In this document: positions 59,722 to 64,000 of the stretch, piece by piece
Numbering within the stretch: position 1 is the first letter of the stretch
Layout: each line of letters starts with the position of its first letter
Source: CAVPWP01 sp050789285
GTDB taxonomy: Bacteria; Pseudomonadota; Alphaproteobacteria; Rhodobacterales; Rhodobacteraceae
Assembly (NCBI RefSeq): GCF_050789285.1
Contig: NZ_JBOUVX010000002.1
Span: 62,001 to 126,000, forward strand
Reading direction: 5' to 3'
Length of the DNA: 64,000 bases
Notes under the pieces: generated by a model
Database searches by the model: none
The model's input: only the letters and a program-made list of their open reading frames with translations
What the model was told of the DNA's origin: nothing
Made by a program: the position numbers and the translations under genes

Positions 59722-62652
59722 TTAAGAAACCCTTGCCGCTTCTTCTGGCGGAAAAATACCTCCGCCGGAGGCAAGAAGATTCTGCCCCGCGCCGCCGGGC
59801 GTGAGCTTCGGTCGCAGGAAGGCCATGGGATGCTTGCGAAGGGTCAGGCGCAGGGCCACGTAATCCTCGACCACTTCTTCACCTTCCGTCATCGCAGGCA
59901 GACAAGCGGCGGGTTCGACGATCCCCTCGCCGTCGAGATCGCCTCCGAAAAGGGGGAGCGGCTCTGCCCCGCCCAGCGCCTTCGCCTCCCACAAGGCGTC
60001 GCGGCGGGAAAGCCCCAGCGCGGCGAAGGCATCGGCCTCGGCCAGAACCCGGATCAGCCGCGGCTCGACGCCGGCCCGGCGCCAGACATCGGCCACGCCG
60101 CGATAGCCGTTGCCGCGCGCCGCGGCGATCCAGCCCGCCTCTTCCTCGCGCATCGCCCTGATCTGGCGGAAGCCCAGCCGCAGGGCCAGGCCGCCGCGAT
60201 CATCGCGTTCCATCACGTTGTCCCAGTAGCTTGCGTTGATGTCGACGGGCCGCACCTCGACCCCGTGCTCGCGGGCATCGCGAACGATCTGTGCCGGGGC
60301 ATAAAAGCCCATGGGCTGCGAGTTCAGAAGCGCGCAGGCGAAGATGCCGGGATGGTGCCGCTTGAGCCAGGCCGAGGCATAGACGAGAAGCGCGAAGGAG
60401 GCGGCGTGGCTTTCGGGGAAGCCGTAGCTTCCGAAGCCCTCGATCTGGGCAAAGCAGCGGGCGGCGAAGTCTTCGTCGTATCCGTTCCGCCGCATGCCGG
60501 CCATGAAGCGGTCGTGGAATTCGCTGACCGACCCGTGCTTCTTGAAGGTGGCAAGCGACCGGCGCAGGCGGTCGGCCTCTTCCGGGGTGAAGCCCGCGCC
60601 GACGATGGCGATCTGCATCGCCTGTTCCTGGAACAGCGGCACGCCCAGGGTCTTGCCCAGCACCTGCCCCAGCGCGTCCGAGGGGAAGCTCACCGCCTCT
60701 TCGCCGTTGCGGCGGCGGAGATAGGGGTGGACCATGTCGCCCTGGATCGGGCCGGGGCGGATGATCGCCACCTCGATCACGAGGTCGTAGAAGCTGCGCG
60801 GCCGCATGCGGGGCAGGAAGTTCATCTGCGCCCGGCTTTCGACCTGGAAGACCCCCAGGCTGTCGGCCTTGCAGAGCATGTCGTAGACGGCCGGGTCCTC
60901 GGGCGGCAGCGTCGCCAGCGTATAGTCGACCCGGTGGTGCCTGGCGATCAGGTCGAAGGCCTTGCGGATGCAGGTCAGCATGCCCAGCGCCAGCACGTCG
61001 ACCTTGAGGATGCCGAGGCTGTCGATGTCGTCCTTGTCCCAGGGGATGACGGTGCGGTCCTCCATCGTGGCGTTCTCGATGGGGACAAGCTCGTCCAGGC
61101 GGCCTTCGGTCATGATGAACCCGCCGACATGCTGGGACAGGTGCCGGGGGAATCCCTGGACCTCGAAGATCAGCTCCATCGTCTGTTTCAGGCGACGGTC
61201 CTCGGGGTCGAGGCCGATCTCGCGCAGGCGGTGATCCTCGAGACCGGCGGTCGAGAAGAAGCCCCAGAGCTGCGACGAGATCGCGCTGATCGTGTCCTCG
61301 GTCAGGCCCATGGCGCGGCCCACCTCGCGCACCGCCCGCTTGCCGCGATAGTGGATGACGGTGGCGCAAAGCCCCGCGCGGTGGCGGCCATATCGTTTGT
61401 AGATGTGCTGGATCACCTCTTCGCGCCGCTCGTGCTCGAAGTCGACGTCGATGTCGGGGGGCTCGTTCCGGGCCTCGGAGACGAAGCGTTCGAAGACCAT
61501 CGTGCCGATCTCGGGCGAGACCGAGGTGACGCCAAGGCAGTAGCAGGTGACCGAGTTCGCCGCCGAGCCGCGACCCTGACAGAGGATGCCGCGCGCGCGG
61601 GCGAACTGTACGACGTCATGGACGGTCAGGAAGTAGGGCTCGTACCCCAGCTTGCCGATCAGGGCGAGTTCGTGTTCGAGCAGCGCCAGCACCCGTTCGG
61701 GCGCGCCCGAGGGGTACCGCCATCTGAGACCTTCCAGGGACAGGCGGCGCAGGCGCTGGGCGGCGCTTTCGCCGGGGGCAACCTCGGAGGGGTATTCATA
61801 GCGCAACTCGTCGAGCGAGAAGGTACAGCGCGCGGCGACCTCACCCGCGCGGTCGACGGCGTCCTCGTGCCCGGCAAGAAGACGGCGCATCTCGGCCTCC
61901 GAGCGCAGGCGGCGTTCGGCGTTGGTCAGGGCCGCGCGACCAAGATCGTCGACCCGCACGCCCTGCCGGATCGCGGTCAGCACGTCGGTCAGGCGCCGGC
62001 GGGACCCGTGGTGCATCATCGGCGCGGCGCTGGCGACGGTGGCGACACCCAGGCCTTCGGCCAGCGCGCCCAGCCGGGCGAAGCGCGCGGGATCCTGCCC
62101 GTCGTAGCGGGGGGCCAGAAGAAGGTGGCAGGCGGGGCCGAACCGGCGGATCAGGCGGCGGGCGCTGTCGGCCCAGCGGTCGCGGTGGCCGGGGTGGATC
62201 AGAAGCTCGATCCCTTCGCCCCACTCGATCAGATCGTCGAGGCGCAGCGCGCAGGCCCCCTTTTCGGCCCGCAGCCGCCCGGTCGAGATCAGCCGGCAGA
62301 GTCGCCCCCAGGCAGCGCGGTCGCGCGGCAGGGCGGTGACGGTGAAACCGTCGGTCAGCACGATCCGGGCGGCGGGGACAAGGCGCGGGGCGACGTCCAC
62401 CTCGGCGCTGGGGGGCTTCGGGATATGGGCGGGGCGCGGCGGGCCGATGAGCCCGGCCTCGGCGCGCAGGCGCACCTGCCGCGCGATCTCGCGCGCCTCG
62501 GTATGGGCGCGCACGATCCCGGCGACCGAGTTCTCGTCGGCGATGGCGATGGCGGGCAGGCCCAGAAGGGCAGCACGGCGCATGTATTCCTCGGGGTGCG
62601 AGCCCCCGGTGAGGAAGGTGAAGTTCGAGGTGATGTTGAGTTCGGCGAACAT
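59722..62652 (-). CDS. dnaE2: Error-prone DNA polymerase III alpha, ImuC/DnaE2, apparently shortened
   Basis: 976 residues. PHP domain at the N-terminus (FAELNITSNFTFLTGGSHPEEY), polymerase core with catalytic aspartates in NEPPDIDVDFEHERREEV, and the finger/tau regions follow. Translesion polymerase of the SOS mutasome with ImuB. After LRKHPMAFLRPKL, the point where relatives enter the ~100-residue C-terminal OB-fold, only about 25 unlike residues remain, and they are encoded by an intergenic-type repeat. So the OB domain is absent or lost. Start: ATG at 62652; the frame is open further but overlaps the LexA box. Confidence 0.92.
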   Translation of the reverse strand: MFAELNITSNFTFLTGGSHPEEYMRRAALLGLPAIAIADENSVAGIVRAHTEAREIARQVRLRAEAGLIGPPRPAHIPKPPSAEVDVAPRLVPAARIVLTDGFTVTALPRDRAAWGRLCRLISTGRLRAEKGACALRLDDLIEWGEGIELLIHPGHRDRWADSARRLIRRFGPACHLLLAPRYDGQDPARFARLGALAEGLGVATVASAAPMMHHGSRRRLTDVLTAIRQGVRVDDLGRAALTNAERRLRSEAEMRRLLAGHEDAVDRAGEVAARCTFSLDELRYEYPSEVAPGESAAQRLRRLSLEGLRWRYPSGAPERVLALLEHELALIGKLGYEPYFLTVHDVVQFARARGILCQGRGSAANSVTCYCLGVTSVSPEIGTMVFERFVSEARNEPPDIDVDFEHERREEVIQHIYKRYGRHRAGLCATVIHYRGKRAVREVGRAMGLTEDTISAISSQLWGFFSTAGLEDHRLREIGLDPEDRRLKQTMELIFEVQGFPRHLSQHVGGFIMTEGRLDELVPIENATMEDRTVIPWDKDDIDSLGILKVDVLALGMLTCIRKAFDLIARHHRVDYTLATLPPEDPAVYDMLCKADSLGVFQVESRAQMNFLPRMRPRSFYDLVIEVAIIRPGPIQGDMVHPYLRRRNGEEAVSFPSDALGQVLGKTLGVPLFQEQAMQIAIVGAGFTPEEADRLRRSLATFKKHGSVSEFHDRFMAGMRRNGYDEDFAARCFAQIEGFGSYGFPESHAASFALLVYASAWLKRHHPGIFACALLNSQPMGFYAPAQIVRDAREHGVEVRPVDINASYWDNVMERDDRGGLALRLGFRQIRAMREEEAGWIAAARGNGYRGVADVWRRAGVEPRLIRVLAEADAFAALGLSRRDALWEAKALGGAEPLPLFGGDLDGEGIVEPAACLPAMTEGEEVVEDYVALRLTLRKHPMAFLRPKLTPGGAGQNLLASGGGIFPPEEAARVS
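59739..59772 (-). repeat. End-of-gene repeat element, copy 2, inside the dnaE2 3' end
   Basis: On the - strand GCCTCCGGCGGAGG, TATTTTTCC and GCCAGAAGAAG. It lies inside the last codons of dnaE2, encoding its non-conserved tail, rather than after the stop as expected. Inverted with respect to copy 1, 127 bases apart. Confidence 0.7.
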
Positions 62653-62664
62653 GCAGGGGGCGAC

Positions 62665-62693
62665 TCGACTCGGCAGGGGTCGAAATCTACAAT
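62665..62693 (+). promoter_or_regulatory. Candidate imuB promoter
   Basis: TCGACT (62665-62670), a 17-base spacer, and TACAAT (62688-62693), with the LexA box directly after it. The -10 keeps 5 of 6 consensus bases. A plausible opposite-strand promoter for dnaE2 (TTGTTC...TAGATT) overlaps the same segment. Confidence 0.5.
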
Positions 62694-62694
62694 A

Positions 62695-62709
62695 GAACGA
62701 AACAAGAAC
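62695..62709. promoter_or_regulatory. LexA (SOS) box shared by dnaE2 and imuB
   Basis: GAAC-GAAACAA-GAAC, the exact alphaproteobacterial LexA target (GAAC-N7-GAAC on one strand, GTTC-N7-GTTC on the other). It lies between the divergent dnaE2 (62652) and imuB (62729) starts, 43 and 20 bases away. Confidence 0.9.
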
Positions 62710-62728
62710 AAAGCTGCCTGTTCCCCTC

Positions 62729-64000
62729 ATGCCGAACCGTCGCATCCTTTCCCTGTGGTTCCCGCGCCTGGCGGCCGAGCGCCATCTGCGGATCGAACCC
62801 GCACTGGCGGGGGCGCCCTTCGCCGTGGTCGCGGACCAGCAGAACTTGCAGGTGCTGATATCGCTGTCGGCGGCGGCCTCGGCGGCCGGGCTTCAGTCGG
62901 GTCAGCCGCTTCGCGACGCGCAGGCGATGTGTCCGGACCTGATCACGCGGCGCTCCAACCCGCAGATGGAAGCGGCCTTCCTGACCGTGATCCGGCGCTG
63001 GGCGGGCAAGATCTCGCCCTGGGTGGCGGAAGAGCCGCCGGATGCTCTGGTCGTCGACCTGACAGGCTGCGCGCATCTGTTCGGCGGCGAACAGGCGCTG
63101 CTGGCCGAGATCGGCGCGGATTGCGCGGGGCTGGGGCTGACGATGCATGCCGGGGTCGCCGACACGGTGGGGGCGGCCTGGGCGCTGGCGCGGTACGCCG
63201 GTCAGCCCGTGCAGGCCACGCGCAGCGGCGACGCCATCGACCAGGAAGCCTGGGCGACCCGGTCGCGCGCTGCGCGGCGCCGGCAGTGGGATCGCGGTGG
63301 GCCGGCCTCTGAGGCCGTCACGCCCATCGGCCGGCAGACGGTCATCGCGCCGCCGGGACAGACGCGGCAGGTGCTGGCCGGGATGCCGGTGGCAGGACTG
63401 CGGATCGACGCCCAGACGGTGGCTGAGTTGTCCCGGCTTGGCCTCCGGCGGATCGGCGATCTGGCGGGGCAACCCCGGGCGGCGCTGGCGCGGCGCTTCG
63501 GCCGGGCGCTGGTGCAGCGCCTCGACCAGGCACTGGGGGTCGAGCCGGAACCCGTCTCGCCCGCGCGGCCCCCCGATCATTTCGCGGTCCGGCTGACCCT
63601 GCCCGATCCCATTGGGCGGGCCGAGGACATTGCCGCGGCCCTTGACCGTCTGCTGCCCGCGCTGGGCGAAAGGCTGGCGGCGAAGGGACGGGGCGCGCGG
63701 CGGATTCGGATGGACTGCTTTCGCAGCGACCACACGACGCAATCGGTCGAGGTCGGGCTGGCCCGCCCCTCGGCCCAGCCCGACCGCATCCGGCCGCTTC
63801 TGATGCTGAAGCTGGGCGAGATCGACGCGGGCTTCGGGATCGACTGCGTACGGGTCGAGGCGGTCCAGACCGAGCCGGTGCACGCGCGCCAGCACAAGGG
63901 GCATCTGGATGCCGCCGAAGCGGTGCGGGCACGGCTGTCGGCGAACACGGCGGTCGACGACCTGATCGGCAAGCTGGGGGCGCGGGTGGGACTCGAGGCG
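62729..64000 (+). CDS. imuB: ImuB, Y-family polymerase-like SOS protein (runs off right edge)
   Basis: 424 codons visible. RRILSLWFPRLAAERHLR is the ImuB N-terminus; ALVVDLTGCAHLFGGE, a helix-hairpin-helix region (LSRLGLRRIGDLAGQPRAALARRFG) and the little-finger region follow. ImuB resembles Y-family polymerases but is thought to be inactive and to recruit DnaE2 to the sliding clamp. C-terminal part is outside the window. The ATG is 20 bases past the LexA box. imuA, often the gene before imuB, is absent here. Confidence 0.93.
   Translation, partial: MPNRRILSLWFPRLAAERHLRIEPALAGAPFAVVADQQNLQVLISLSAAASAAGLQSGQPLRDAQAMCPDLITRRSNPQMEAAFLTVIRRWAGKISPWVAEEPPDALVVDLTGCAHLFGGEQALLAEIGADCAGLGLTMHAGVADTVGAAWALARYAGQPVQATRSGDAIDQEAWATRSRAARRRQWDRGGPASEAVTPIGRQTVIAPPGQTRQVLAGMPVAGLRIDAQTVAELSRLGLRRIGDLAGQPRAALARRFGRALVQRLDQALGVEPEPVSPARPPDHFAVRLTLPDPIGRAEDIAAALDRLLPALGERLAAKGRGARRIRMDCFRSDHTTQSVEVGLARPSAQPDRIRPLLMLKLGEIDAGFGIDCVRVEAVQTEPVHARQHKGHLDAAEAVRARLSANTAVDDLIGKLGARVGLEA

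Noticed and set aside
59656..63312. 1218-codon open frame on the + strand over dnaE2 and into imuB
   Set aside because: It is antisense to the well-supported dnaE2 gene and out of frame with imuB; composition is Gly/Arg/His-rich with no domain. Such frames are common shadows in GC-rich DNA.

Overview
The window is about 64 kb of GC-rich alphaproteobacterial chromosome and most resembles the order Rhodobacterales. Evidence: the petABC (Rieske, cytochrome b, cytochrome c1) operon, a CcrM-type GANTC methyltransferase, an alphaproteobacterial LexA box (GAAC-N7-GAAC) at imuB/dnaE2, dense packing with 4-base start/stop overlaps, and short 'GCCTCCGGC...ATTT...CCAGAAGAAG' elements at gene ends. No prophage, insertion sequence or CRISPR array was seen. 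No species can be named from the sequence alone.

Layout. 1-13.5 kb is mainly housekeeping: aroC (partial), a small secreted protein, a YciI-like protein plus ECF42-type sigma factor (interrupted by an in-frame TAG), a TPP riboswitch driving thiBPQ, petABC, a LysE exporter with a GST, mtaB, dapF and tRNA-Lys. 13.9-30.4 kb is the most unusual part: a long leftward gene set. In transcription order it holds a winged-helix/TPR regulator, a histidine kinase with a substrate-binding-protein-like sensor, a FixJ-like regulator, a lone receiver domain, a formylglycine sulfatase, a 51-codon ORF, a HAD phosphatase, a small secreted protein, a MoxR AAA ATPase, DUF58, a DUF4381-like protein, two vWA proteins, a BatD-like protein and an eight-heme c-type cytochrome. 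From the HAD gene to the cytochrome the genes overlap or nearly touch. The MoxR/DUF58/vWA part resembles the mxaRSACKL genes needed for methanol dehydrogenase maturation. I infer that it matures or supports a periplasmic enzyme here, possibly the sulfatase. Two near-identical 20-bp dyads precede the sulfatase and receiver genes.

30.5-37.9 kb carries a rightward cupin / cysteine synthase-like / DUF4242 / PLP decarboxylase group. A MetE-like methyltransferase follows, with a possible 29-codon upstream ORF holding a Cys-Cys pair, then a 58-aa membrane protein and a fused acyl-CoA transferase. 38-47.2 kb is an exopolysaccharide locus in two divergent arms: tyrosine-kinase-like ATPase, Wzz, ExeA-like ATPase / sugar transferase, TPR lipoprotein, Wza-like export protein, outer-membrane barrel. 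These are the usual companions of exosortase/EpsH loci, but no exosortase lies in the window. 47.2-54 kb holds a rhomboid protease, an RTX protein, a LacI-type regulator, tRNA-Arg(CCT), a flavin reductase, a GNAT enzyme, a membrane-anchored winged-helix protein and small secreted proteins. 54-64 kb holds rnhB, ccrM (GANTC sites in its promoter), rnr, mltB, and the divergent SOS mutagenesis genes dnaE2 and imuB. They share one LexA box, dnaE2 appears to lack its C-terminal OB domain, and imuA is absent from the window.
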